A DNA stretch of 64,000 nucleotides from Terfezia claveryi (lineage: Eukaryota > Ascomycota > Pezizomycetes > Pezizales > Pezizaceae). The stretch spans positions 1 to 64,000 of the forward strand of contig WHUX01000203.1 in assembly GCA_015179025.1 (NCBI GenBank). The letters run 5' to 3'. This document shows, piece after piece, positions 1 to 11,247 of the stretch (its first letter is position 1; every line of letters begins with the position of its first letter). The notes beneath the pieces are model-generated. The model was not told the DNA's origin and did no database searches. It was given only the letters and a program-made list of their open reading frames with translations. Position numbers and translations under genes: made by a program.

Positions 1-880
1 AGATATATATACAGTTTCTATTATAGTTTCTCCTGGATACATAAGTTTAGTTTAACCACTAGATGTATCAGTTCATATACTATTCAAGAAACAACTTGAT
101 GAGATATCATAATTATACTATGCTACCAATCTTAACAATTGGATAGAGAATAAATATACTACTTCCCAATAGCGAATTCTTATAACCAAATAGGTAGCCA
201 AGACATGGAAGTTAGTATCTGCTAACCATAATATAATTATAAACTCTATTTTATAAATCCTTCTATATATACCTATACTTAACTAACACTTCTTAAACTT
301 ACTCATTTAATAAATATAAAATCACTGTCCTAATTGATAGTACAGCAGACTCTGAGATTCATATTGAAGGAATCCTAAGCTATATAGTCCTTAAGTGGTA
401 ATTACCTTTTAAGTCTCAAGACTAACCTGACCTACCAATAGTTATTGTGGATAAAAGTTCAGATCTAGAGATTGTAGATAAAGAAATGAAAGTAGCTAGA
501 AGTGACAATGAGTTGAGAGATTATATTACAGAAGAACAGGCCATTTAATATGCTACCATTACTTTTGAGGAAGAGATTATATAACTAGGTACTAATTATA
601 CTACTATCAGAATTTTTTTTTTTTGTAGAAATTTTTTCAAAAGAAAGTATCTCATGTTTAAGCTAGTATTATATAAAAGACAGTAAACTTAAGGCCCCTC
701 TGACTACCTATTTATAAATAAGATAGCATTCTTACTTATGAATTAATATAGTATTCTATACTATAATCTATGACTAGGTAATATAGACAGATTCATATTC
801 ATACTAGTAGAGGTTTCTACTAGTTACTAGCTAGTAGTTTATAATAGTATTTCTACTAGTCAGGCACAAGATAAAGAGAT
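1..880 (+). pseudogene. Degenerate retroelement DNA with a retropepsin-like stretch
   Basis: AT-rich sequence with no long open frame. Around 320-410 one frame reads TVLIDSTADSEIHIEGIL, which resembles the active-site region of a Ty3/gypsy-type aspartic protease (hydrophobic-hydrophobic-D-S/T-G/T-A pattern). The frame is then cut by stops that could derive from CAG/CAA, and acidic residues follow. A gypsy relic is the best guess, but no reverse transcriptase or integrase motif was found nearby. The left boundary lies outside the window. Confidence 0.3.
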
Positions 881-1088
881 TATTAAAGACTAGCCTATTC
901 TAACTTGGCTAAATATTAGTGTTTAGAGAAGTAATAATAATAAGTGAAAGAAATTAGCTATACTAGTTAACTATACTACTATTCTATAAGAAAAATTTGT
1001 TGTCTAAGACTCAATTTGAATATCTCAACTAAAATTAAGCTCTTTTACTTCTATCTTATATACTACTACTATCCTAAGTAGTACTGTA
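690..1088. mobile_element. Decayed copy of the TA-element family seen at 25194-27546 and 60075-60672
   Basis: Bases 693-758 are, in reverse complement, a diverged copy of the left end of the element at 60075. Bases about 900-1086 match its right end, including a block near AGAAAAATTTG and the closing AGTAGTACTG followed by TA. The two ends are in conflicting orientations, so this is either a rearranged copy or two fragments. No coding capacity remains. Confidence 0.4.
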
Positions 1089-1093
1089 TTACT

Positions 1094-1341
1094 CATCAGC
1101 AAGAAAAAAGTGGCATCATGACGCCAGGTGGTATCTCTAGGAGATAGGGTTGTTTTCTGTATCTTTTGTATCTTTTATGTCTCCTAAGTGTCTCCTAAGT
1201 ATCTCCTATGTATCTCCTAATATCTTCCAGTGTCTCCAAGAGATACTGGGAGACATTCTGCCAATTGTAGAGATATACCTTGTTTCTAGTAGTATTACTG
1301 TCTTTAGAGATACTGGAGACAAACTATTTTTTTTCCTGATG
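1094..1341. mobile_element. Small element with CATCAG...CTGATG inverted ends
   Basis: A 248-bp segment begins CATCAGCAAGAAAAAAGTGG and its other end, reverse-complemented, begins CATCAGGAAAAAAAATAGTT. The interior contains a short tandem array of the type TCTCCTAAGTG (about 1180-1260). Related ends occur near 1586, 12815, 46700 and 62288, so this is one member of a dispersed family. No protein is encoded. The target duplication was not resolved. Confidence 0.45.
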
Positions 1342-2360
1342 CTTATAATAGTATAGAGAAAGCTATTTAATTACAATATAAAATCTTAATTCACTTGAGT
1401 TTGTTCTTCTTGATTTCTATATACTAGACATCACAGATTAATTTGCTATAACCAGAATCTATCCAGGTTTCTAGGTGGCTCTTGATGGTTCTCTTCCTAG
1501 AACCATAAGTATATAGCTAGGTGGCAATGAATTTAGTACTATATATAAAAGAGAGTAAAAATATAGTATACTTTAAACCTATAATATACATCAGGAAAGA
1601 AATTTTGGCATCTGGACGCCCTGCAGAGGCGTCTGGACGCCACCGTTTTTTACTCTGCCCCATGTGGCGTCCCAGACACCCCGAACATGCTCTTCTACCC
1701 AGTTGCCTCCCAGGGCAACCTGTATATAAGCAAGAAATACATGGCATCCTGACACCAACCTTCTCCACCTCGCTTCCCCCGACACCAGGTATTCAGCTCC
1801 TCTACGTCAGGACGTCCAGCACCTGCTACCCTGCCTCTGGAGGCCAGCTACCCACCTTCCCTGCCTCAGGGTACCAGGTGTCTAACTTCCTTGCCTCTAG
1901 GCACCAGGCGTCCACCTTCCCTGCCTCTGTTGGCCAGGCCAAATATGCCCCACGGGCCGAACCCGGCTCGGGAATACCCGCTGTGGTGGGCAGGTTCAAC
2001 CCTACCCATTGCGAGTTCCCTAGGTCCCCAACCATGCCTTAGTTATTGTATTTAGAACAGGTTGGCCTTTAGCTTCCCTAAAATACAGGCCAGCCCTGTG
2101 CTATCAAGCGTACACATAACTGAGGGCGCACCTGCAAACAAGGATAATAAATGACAATTGTATTTGGAAATCTTTATATACATAAACACGCATCCCATCC
2201 ACCTCCCCATATAACTCATCAACCCTAGCTCATACCACCTGCCCCCGACGTAGACCCACGGAGATAATTCAACGATGCTCTAGACTTACTTCGCTCCTGG
2301 CAAATACAGCTAATACTGTGCATGGCAGTATATCGAAGCGAAGGAATGGTAGAGTTGACA

Positions 2361-3168
2361 TCGGAGGCAAGGCATTGGCAAGTTCATTGGCGACTTCGGA
2401 GGCAAGGCATTGGCGAGTTTGGAGGCAAGGCATTGGCGACTTCGGAAGCAAGGCATTGGCGACTTGGGAGGCAAGGCATTGGCGAGTTCGGAAGAAAGGC
2501 ATTGGCGAGTTCAGAGGCAAGGCATTGGCGAGTTCGGAGGCAAGGCATTGGCGACTTCAGAGGCAAGGCATTGGCGACTTCGGAGGCAAGGCATTGCTAA
2601 CTTCGGGGGCAAGGCATTGGCGACTCCGGAGGCAAGGCATTAGTGACTTCGGAGGCAAGGCATTGGTGAGTTCGGAGGCAAGGCATTGGCGACTTCGCAG
2701 GTAAGGCATTGGTGACTTCGCAGGCAAGGCATTGGCGAGTTCGGAGGCAAGGCATTGTCGAGTTCGAAGGCAAGGCATTGGCGACTCCGGAGGCAAGGCA
2801 TTGGCGACTTCGGAGGCAAGGCATTGGCGACTTCGCAGGCAAGGCATTGGGGACTTCGCAGGCAAGGCATTGGCGACTTCGGAGGCAAGGCATTGTCGAG
2901 TTCGGAGGCAAGGCATTGGCGACTCCGGAGGCAAGGCATTGGCGACTCCGGAGGCAAGGCATTGGCGACTTCAGAGGCAAGGCATTGGCGACTTCGCAGG
3001 CAAGGCATTGGGGACTTCGTAGGCAAGGCATTAGGGACTTCGCAGGCAAGGCATTGGCGACTTCGGAGGCAAGGCATTAGCGAGTTCGGAGGGAAGGCAT
3101 TAGCGAGTTTGCAGGCAAGGCATTGGCGAGTTCGGAGGCAAGGCATTGGCGACTTCGGAGGCAAGGCA
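2361..3168 (+). repeat. 23-bp minisatellite, left arm (~35 units)
   Basis: The consensus unit is GGCAAGGCATTGGCGACTTC plus GGA (23 bp), repeated head to tail about 35 times with point variants such as GAGTTC for GACTTC and GACTCC. The unit length is 2 modulo 3 and lacks stops, so all reading frames stay open and spell the same 23-residue peptide repeat (units such as ALATSEARHWRLRRQ). The apparent ORFs are a property of the repeat. There is no evidence of expression. Confidence 0.85.
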
Positions 3169-3229
3169 GTCCTCATATTTACTGTATAGCCTAGATAATC
3201 CCGTCAAACCTGTCAGTTATGCTCGCACA

Positions 3230-3432
3230 TCTCGGAGGCCTGCCAATGCTCTCACCTATATCAGCTGAACTTACGCGCTCCTTGGAAGAACCCTATGAGC
3301 TCGGTTAGCTGTGCGTACACATATCGGAGGCCTGGTAATGCTCTCACCTTTAACAACTGAACTTGCTTGCTGGTAGAAGAATCATATTAGCTAGGTCAGC
3401 TATGTGTATATATATTGGAGGCCTGGCAGAGT
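3230..3432 (+). repeat. ~105-bp tandem repeat, about two copies
   Basis: The motif TCGGAGGCCTG followed by AATGCTCTCACC, AACTGAACTT and GTAGAAGAA recurs at about 105-bp spacing. The equivalent block in the opposite arm is about 11345-11585. Confidence 0.6.
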
Positions 3433-3779
3433 GCTCTCATCTCGCTCATAGTTCTAGAGGTTTATAGACTTGTATTGGGGATAAAATCCGAATGCCCTTG
3501 GGAATATTGAGAAGTGTGCCCGCGCCAGCTGCCGTATTATTGTAGTTGGGATGGCTGGGAAACTTGGCATATGCTGATCTACTCGACTGGGTATGATCAA
3601 CCCCTCTTGGCAGCCCGCGGCTCGGGAATGCCTGGTAACTCAAGCTAGTGTTGTCTCGCAGCCAACCCGGCGCTATGCCTGTGCAGGCAATAGTCATATT
3701 TGGCTTCGTTGTCCCAAAGCCTGCATACTTTGGTAGGGACGGAGCTCCTCCATTCGCCAGCTCTATATACTATGTCATG

Positions 3780-4250
3780 TATTCGCCACGAGAAACTTAT
3801 GCTTTTGAGGCATATATATATATATATATATATGCAAGAAACGCAGGTTGTTGATGCTTAGATGTATATATGCGAGAAACTCATGCTTTAGAGGCTTCTT
3901 TATATATGCGAGAAACTTATGCTTTTGAAGCACATATATATGTATATAAATATATACGAGAAACTCATGCTTTAGAGGCTTCATTATATATGTGAGAAAC
4001 TCATGCTTTAGAGGCTTCTTTATATCTTCGAGAAACTCATGCTTTTGAGGCACAGATATATATATATCTATATATGCGAGAAACTCATGCTTTTGAAGCA
4101 TATATATATATCTATATATGCGAGAAATGCAGGTTGTTGATGCTTATATATATATATGCGACAAACTCATGCTTTAGAAGCTTCTTTATATATACAAGAA
4201 ACTCATACTTTTGAAGCACATATATATATATATGTTTACAGTATGCCTTC
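3780..4250. repeat. AT-rich central repeat array of the giant inverted repeat
   Basis: About nine variably spaced (roughly 30-50 bp) copies of GCGAGAAACTCATGCTTTTG-like sequence are separated by TATATATA runs. This is the unpaired centre between the two arms. Similar units (GCGAGAAACTCATGC next to TATATA) occur at 63130-63245, pointing to a second relic of the same family. Confidence 0.65.
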
Positions 4251-4302
4251 CTACAATATATACCAGCGGCCTATACATGGACACATAGCGAGGTTGCGAC
4301 TG

Positions 4303-4499
4303 GATCCGTCCCTACCAAAGTACCCAGGCTTTGGGACAACGAAGCCAAATATGACTATTGCCTGCACAGGCATAGCGCCGGGTTGGCTACGAGACAACAC
4401 TAGCTCGAGTTACCAGGCATTCCTGAGCCTCGGGCTGCCAAGAGGGGTTGATCATACCCAGTCGAGTGGATCAGCATACGCCAAGTTTCCCAGCATCCC
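4303..4499 (-). repeat. Inner part of the right arm of the giant inverted repeat
   Basis: Reverse complement of about 3553-3745, including the shared stretch around GGGTTGATCATACCCAGTCG. It ends with ATCCC (4495-4499), where copia A is inserted; the arm continues at 11248 with the duplicated ATCCC. Confidence 0.75.
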
Positions 4500-4971
4500 T
4501 GTTGAAAAGCACGTGAGTTTACATATGTCGGCCACTCATGTCATTGCAGCTACTTAGGTCATACAATGATATTCGTTAACATATGTCATGTCTGCTACCG
4601 ATATCTACATATGTCAGCCACTTATGCCATTGCGGCTACTTAGGTCATACAATGACATTCATTAACATATGTCATATCTGCCACCGATGTCATGTCGGCC
4701 ACTCATGTCATTGCAACACTCACTCACGTATCTCCAGCATTTCCTGCTTTCCAGCAATACTTAGTCTTTAGCATTATCCCTTAATTGTATATAGAGCTGG
4801 CCTGACTACCTCTTCTTTAGAGGTATAAGGGATAAGCAACTCATACATTCTCATACAACTCATACGTTCTTAAACGAATACTTGTTCTTATACTGGTGAA
4901 GTGACTCTTCATTGATCATTAGCTATCTTATCCACTCGCTAGTGTTGCTGCCCCTACTAGTCATACCAATA
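4500..4971 (+). repeat. 5' LTR of copia A
   Basis: 472 bp. It contains an imperfect ~86-bp internal tandem duplication (blocks starting ACATATGTCGGCCACT). Compared with the 3' LTR its differences are mostly C-to-T or G-to-A, for example GAGTTTACAT against GAGTTCACAT and ACTTAGGTC against ACTCAGGTC, consistent with deamination-type mutation. Confidence 0.93.
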
Positions 4972-4986
4972 GGTTATGACCCCCGA
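4972..4986 (+). promoter_or_regulatory. Primer binding site of copia A
   Basis: GGTTATGACCCCCG lies directly after the 5' LTR. Copia B has GGTTATGAGCCCGG at the same place. The motif resembles the initiator-tRNA-Met half-molecule primer site known for Drosophila copia and relatives. The A copy appears to carry a substitution in the GAGCCC part. Confidence 0.6.
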
Positions 4987-5080
4987 CGCACATGCAAGAT
5001 AGTATTCACTACAACTCCTCTACACGAGAACTCCATAATGAACTCCTCTCTACGAGAACTTCATAACGATCTTCTTTAAC

Positions 5081-8000
5081 ATGGAAGAAACATCACCCAC
5101 AACGATTGTTGCTGGCAGCTCTCAAAATCGGGTTACACTCGCAATGACTTCTGCCCTTGCAACGACTCCTACCATAATCTCTCTTCCTCCTATCATGTCT
5201 CCCTTTCCTTCAGCTATAAGTTCTAGGTCTTTTGCTCTCTTAAAAGACTTTCACCCTGAAGTTAAGCTCAATGGTATTGAGCCTCTCGAGGGGTTTAAGA
5301 ACTATGAGAACTGGGCAGCACAGATGACCATAGTTTTTTATACTATAAATGTATTGGATATTATTGTTGATGGTGTTCAACCCGATCCAAATGCATCTTC
5401 AGTTGAACAGGAGGGGTTCTTGTCTCTTTCAAAACAGGCAATGCTAATTCTTATTTGAGTTATTAGTAATCCTCTTCTAAATAAGGTGTCTAAGTACAGA
5501 TCACCTCATGATATTTGGAAGTACTTAAGAGAGACTTGTTTTAAAGACACTGCTTTTTCATTTGTTCACTAAGTCGCTTGCCTTAGTGTTCTTTTCTCTG
5601 GGAAACTTGAAAAAGGCAAGCCTATATCAGAATTTTTAGATAAATTGGACAGTCAATGGAACAGGGTCTATCAAATGGCAACCGGTCCTGATAAGTATAG
5701 GCAAATGCTCAGAAAGGTCCTAGAAGCAGACAAGGCAAAGCGGGATTTCTTATTGGTGGCTTTAAGCCATGAGTATCCCAATCCGGTGGATAATTTGACT
5801 ACTAAAGCTAATCTAACATATACAGAAGTCAGACATCATTTTCTAGGACTCGCATACAATAATCAATTGGATCTCTCAGTTAACCCACCTAATGCAGCTC
5901 TGTTAACTCAGGCTCGTAGTCCTAAGAAAGACCGAAAACGCCCTTCGAGCACAAAAGAGCAGAATAGTGAGAAGACCTGCACTTACTGCAAGAAACATGG
6001 AGGAATCTCCAATGGCCATAACTGGCAAGAATGCCGAAAACTCTAGCGAGATCAATCTCATAAGCAGGATAAGGCAAATAAGGATAATGCAGGCAACAAC
6101 AATAATAACCAGCAACCCTCCAAGCAACAAGGACCTAACTAAGGTCTTATTGCAACCGCTCTCATTACTGATGCAATAGAAGTTGACCTTGCTGTTTACC
6201 TTGCTCATATCAGTACAAATTCATACTCCTGGAAGCTTGATACATGTGCAACAGCTCATATGACCTCTAATATAGGAAGATTTGAGCACCTTAGGCAGAA
6301 TAATAGAACTGTGAATGTCGGAGGGGATAACACTCTCTCCGTGGAAGAAATTGGTTCAGTCTTACTGAATTGCCTTCTTCCAAATAACATTCATAGAGTC
6401 ATTCGCCTTACCGCCGTGCTTTATGTTCCTTTACTGGGTCACTCGCTTGTTTCATGGAATGTATTGAGGGAGAAGGGATTTATGATGAAAGCATATGACA
6501 ATAAGATTGTTGTGTTATGTTCTGCTTGTTGTTCTGCCAATTCTGTGTCTTCCGACAATTCTATGTTTTCAGGCAATTCTACTATCACTTCTGAGGAGGA
6601 AACTGTGCAACCTGTATTTATGGCCGAATTCAAAGGCAATCTCTCCTTTATTATCGAACATATGAATAGCTCGTTGCTTGCCTCTAATCAAGTCGCTACG
6701 GCAATATCCTCTAATCAGGTTGTTGCAGCAATACCCTCTAATCAGACAATACTCTCAAATAAAGCCTCTAATCAGGTCCCTAATAAGGTTATCGGAATGC
6801 CCTCTAATTAGGCCTCCGGAACCTTCTCCAAAAGAGCCTATGAAACTGCAATGGAAGCTACCAAACAAGCCAAAAAGCCCAAAATACAGGCAATATATTC
6901 TTATGATTTTTGGCACAGATCTCTAGCTCATTCGAGCAAAATGACTCATAAGGCATATGTGGATGGTACTCTTATACCTCCCATGCCCACTGAATTCTTC
7001 TGCAGATCTTGTATTATGGCTAAATCCGTGAATGTAGTCCCACAGAGTCTTTCTCAAGGCCGATCCACTCGCCCATTCGAGCTGATATACAATGATCTGA
7101 GTGGAAAGCAATCTATACCCTTCTACGGAAACTCACAATATTACATTACATTTATTGATGATTTTACCAGGATGGGTTGGATATACTTCTTAAAGAACAA
7201 ATCTCTGAATACTCAACAGATCATTCTGAAATATATTACCCTCATGGAAAGGCAGTATAATACCACTGTCTTAAGCATGATTACTGACAATGGTGGAGAA
7301 TATATAGAAGCTGATAAATATCTAAAAACCAAAGGGATTCAGCATATCTATACCATACTGCACGGGCTACTGGATCATCATGGGCAATCGGATCAAATGG
7401 CAATTTGGTGATTTGTGTGCAATTTCCAACCAAATAGGCTTAAACCTCGGGATTATTTTGTATATATATAGTAGTTTCTTGGACAATTCACCTAAGGGCG
7501 CATACATATTATTACTTAAAATATATGGGAAATAGACATGGTTGCATAGAATAGGGTTAGCCATAGGATCTGTGAATAGAAAGGAAATATGGGGTATTTG
7601 AATGGCAGGAATTATTGCTTCTACTTTATAGTTGAGGCCTACATAAGTTAGGGATGACCAATCTCTAGGAAACTTTTCTCATCCCTTGGGTCAGTTGAGG
7701 AGGGATGCCGGCAGGCAATTTCTTGGAGTATCTCAACCAAACCAGGCCGAAGTCAAGAACCCAATAGCTCACAAGAATCTACACAGAAAGCAGAATGTTT
7801 CGGATAACTGAAGCCATCAGTTAACCTTTTCTCGGTTGATATATCCCAAGATTTGTTATTTCTGCCTAATATGGCTACTATGCCAAGCCACCTCAATTTA
7901 GGCTAAATAAGGCTTGTTATAAGTTCAAGGGATTGCCCTCCTTGTGATGATTCTTTTGAGCTATCGAACACTTGATACTACTTTCTTTTGGTACACCTAG

Positions 8001-10675
8001 CTCAACTCTTACCCCAATTCAGAGTGGGCCCCCACCGAATGGCCTGACTTAGATCTGGTTAGATACTATGACTGTAGTATCTAAATGGCCTTCCTACCTA
8101 TATATATCCTTTGGACCTATCGGACGCTTGACTTCAGACTGATTTGGTTAAGATACTCCAAGAAATTGCTCACCGGCATCCCTTCCTCAACTGATCTGGG
8201 AGATGAGAAAAGTTTCATAGAGATTGGTCATCACTAGATTATGTAGGCCTCAACTATAAAGTGGAAGCAATAATTCCTGCCATTCAAATACCCTGTATCA
8301 TTTTTCTATTCACAGATCCTCCGGCCAACCCTATTCTATACAATTATGTATTTTTGCCATATATTTTGAGCAGTAATATGCATACGTCCTTGGGTGATTT
8401 GTTCAAGAAACTACTATATATATACAAAATAATCCCAAAGTTTGAGCCTATTTGGTTGGAAATTGCACACAAACCACCAAATCGCCATTTGATCCGGTTG
8501 CCTATGATAATCCGGTAGCCTGTGCAGTATGGTACACCTCCATATTCCCACCAGTCGAATGGGGTCCCAGAGCGCTATAATAGGACAATATAGACAACGG
8601 TCCGCAGCATGCTAATTGACCTAAATCCAGCTGACCCGTGCCTTTGGGCAGAAGCATGTCTAGCTGCTGTCTATATCCGTAATCGCTTACCCCATTCTCA
8701 GCTTCCTTAGAGATAAACCCCCTTTGAGATGCTGCATAATATACATCCTTCTATTGCTTACCTCAAGCCCTTTGGCAGCATCTGCTACATCCATATACCT
8801 GTAGAACGCAGGCCTCCTGGAAGCAAGCTCCAGGCAAGGGCAGAAACAGTAATATTCGTTGGTTATATAGAATCCCCGTCCATTTATAGGGTCCAGCTAG
8901 CTAATAAGCATATATTTACCATTAAGGCATCCAACTGCATATTCGCTGAGCAATTTCCAGCTAATTGAGCTAAGCAAACAACTAAATTACCTTAACTCGA
9001 GCTTACCAAATCTACTGAATTCACCAAATCCACTGAACCCACCAAATCCACTGAATCCACCAAATCCACTGAATCCACTAATGTGCATACATTGCTTGCA
9101 ACCACTCTTGCAGTCAATGAGACTGAACCTAGGACATTCAAGCAAGCAACCGAGTACGTAGACTCTCCACGATGGTATAAGACCATGCAGGAAGAGCTTG
9201 AAACTCTGACGGATCAGTCTGTTTGGATGGTTGTGCCTTTACCTCCTCCAAGGCACAATATCGTAGGCTGCAAATGGGTCTACAAGATTAAGAGGGATTT
9301 AGCAGGCAACATAAGCCGCTACAAAGCAAGGCTTGTTGCTCAAGGGTTTTCTCAGCAACCGGGGATAGATTTTGACGAGATCTTCTCTCCTGTTGTGAGG
9401 TACGATTCATTGAGATTACTGATCACTCTATTAGTTTCTCTTACCTGGCCTCAGCCAGATCAGCTTGATATTAAAGGAGCTTTTCTATATGGTTCTCTAA
9501 ACAAGGAAATCTATATAAAGCTTCCTCCTGGTTACGAACAACCAGGGCAATGTGCCCATCTTAATAGGTCAATATATGGCCTTAAGCAGTCACTGAGACA
9601 ATGGTATCAGAGGTTGACCAGCTTCCTTTTACCACTTGGATACGTGACAGCAAACTTTGATCTATATATGCTAATACATATCGAACTACAAGTGATTATC
9701 GCCATATATGTGGACGATATCACTCTTGCCGGTTCCAACAGCTTAGAAAGGGAAAAATTGAAAAATTCCCTTAAGGAGGAGTTCAACCTTTGCGATCTCG
9801 GTCCTCTAAGCTGGCTACTAGGCATTCAGATTGAATGGCATATTGACTATGTTACCCTCTCGTAGCAAGCATATATTGACCAATTGCTCCTAAAATTTGG
9901 ACTGCAGGATTGTAACCCGGTCTCTCTTCCCATGGATCCCAGAAGATTGAAGAATTTGCTAAAGGCCCGTGAGGGAGACGATCTTGCTAATTCCTCTAAC
10001 TATAGGCAGATAATTGGCTCTCTTATTTACCTAGAGATTGGTACCAGGCCCGATCTTGCCTTCACCATTTCTTCTCTCTCTCAGTTCTCATCAGAGCCTA
10101 CTAATATTCATATAGGTGTATTAAAACAGACTCTTTATTACCTTAAGGGAACGAGAAATCTGAAACTTACCTATAAGAAGCTCAGCTTACCAAACAACAA
10201 TAATAATGTTGTGAATTTATCGGGCTATTCTGATTCAGACTTTGCTGGTGATAGGAATGACAGGAAATCCACAATGGGAAACATATTTCAGATTGCTGGC
10301 AATACAATCTGTTGGAGATCGGTAAAGCAACATTGTGTTTCAACCTCTATGGTCGAGGCTGAATACATCACTCTTTCTACCTCTTCCAAACAGCTAATTT
10401 AGTTGTAGAATGCACTGAAAGAACTCCATGTTGAGATTCCTTCTACTTTAAATGCTGACAATAACGGGACTATTGATCTTACAGACAATCCCCGTATCAG
10501 TGACAAAAGCAAACATATAGACGTTGCCTACCACCACATCAGAGATCTTATCGAAACAGGCAAAATCAATGTCTTATGGATACCAGGTAACAGCAACTTA
10601 GCTGATATCTGCACAAAGCCGCTGCCACGGCCTCATTTTCTTACTTCAAGGGAACAAATAATGCGAACAACTTGA
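5081..10675 (+). pseudogene. Copia A gag-pol polyprotein, dead by nonsense mutations
   Basis: One frame holds all expected copia domains. Gag has a CTYC...H...C zinc knuckle (about 5985-6040). The protease site is DTCATAHM (about 6238-6262). The GAG-pre-integrase and integrase carry the DDE residues in YNDLSG, ITDNGGEY and PERYNRTI. The reverse transcriptase has YVDD (about 9708), and RNase H starts near 10230 (YSDSDFAGDR). Stops at about 5456, 5570, 6044, 6140, 6808, 8594, 8709, 8966, 8995, 9863 and 10400 almost all fit CAG/CAA/CGA to TAG/TAA/TGA. A 1.18-kb TIR element sits between the second D and the E of the integrase. No product is expected. Confidence 0.9.
7353..8532. mobile_element. 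1.18-kb foldback element with ~400-bp TIRs at a TA site
   Basis: Left TIR: CCATACTGCACGGGCTACTG. The right end, reverse-complemented, reads CCATACTGCACAGGCTACCG. Pairing continues for roughly 400 bp (to about 7765 and from about 8130), leaving a ~370-bp centre. TA is duplicated at 7351-7352 and 8533-8534; removing the element plus one TA restores the integrase reading HIYTPPYSHQSNG in frame. No transposase frame is present. Insertion plus TA totals 1182 bp (a multiple of 3), so the host frame register is unchanged. Confidence 0.88.
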
Positions 10676-10764
10676 TTAGCACTCTTTTCACCTGCTTTTT
10701 CCTACTGGGTTTTGAGGTTTTTAACGAGACTAATCATGTTCGTCTTGCTATTCAGCAGTATCTG

Positions 10765-10775
10765 CTGAGGAGGGG
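10765..10775 (+). promoter_or_regulatory. Polypurine tract of copia A
   Basis: CTGAGGAGGGG lies immediately upstream of the 3' LTR, in the position and composition expected for plus-strand priming. Copia B has the equivalent GTGAGAAGGGG. Confidence 0.75.
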
Positions 10776-11247
10776 TGTTGAAAAGCACGTGAGTTCACAT
10801 ATGTCGGCCACTCATGTCATTGCGGCTACTCAGGTCATACAATGACATTCGTTAACATATGTCATGTCTGCCACCGATGTCCACATATGTCGGCCACTCA
10901 TGTCATTGCGGCTACTCAGGTCATACAATGACATTCATTAACATATGTCATGTCTGCCACCGATGTCATGTCGGCCACTCATGTCATTGCGACACTCACT
11001 CACGTATCTCCAGCATTTCCTGCTTTCCAGCAATACTTAGTCTTTAGCATTATCCCTTAAGTGTATATAGAGCTGGCCTGACTGCCTCTTCTTTAGAGGT
11101 ATAAGGGATAAGCAACTCATACATTCTCATACAACTCATACGTTCTCACACGAATACTCGTTCTCATACTGGTGAAGTGACTCTTCGTTGATCATTAGCT
11201 ATCTTATCCGCTCGCTAGTGTTGCTGCCCCTACTGGTCATACCAACA
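10776..11247 (+). repeat. 3' LTR of copia A
   Basis: 472 bp, the same length as the 5' copy. It ends ACCAACA and is followed by the ATCCC duplication (11248-11252). Confidence 0.93.

Larger units (their letters stand above)
1512..3745 (+). repeat. Left arm of the giant inverted repeat
   Basis: This segment pairs with 12877-11248 and then 4499-4303 on the opposite strand. The match includes the GC-rich block (about 1600-2040), the segment around 2200-2340, the minisatellite, the tandem block 3230-3430 and the stretch to about 3745 (TACTTTGGTAGGGACGGA). The left arm is longer than the right mostly because its minisatellite has more units, and because it has about 55 bp near 2110-2160 that the right arm lacks. 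Confidence 0.75.
4500..11247 (+). mobile_element. Copia A: full-length Ty1/copia LTR retrotransposon, inactive
   Basis: Two 472-bp direct repeats begin TGTTGAAAAGCACGTGAG and end ACCAATA/ACCAACA. A perfect 5-bp target duplication ATCCC flanks the element (4495-4499 and 11248-11252). After the 5' LTR there is a copia-type primer site (GGTTATGAC), similar to sites that prime from an internal part of initiator tRNA-Met. A purine tract precedes the 3' LTR. The single gag-pol frame (5081-10675) has no frameshift outside its nested insertion but many stops. The element is inserted in the right arm of the giant inverted repeat and is therefore younger than it. Confidence 0.93.

Noticed and set aside
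2361..3168. CRISPR-like array
   Set aside because: The 23-bp units are contiguous without unique spacers, no cas genes are present and the DNA is fungal.
2269..3189. Many long overlapping ORFs on both strands
   Set aside because: They are all readings of the 23-bp minisatellite, whose unit lacks stops; no start context, promoter or non-repeat domain supports a gene.
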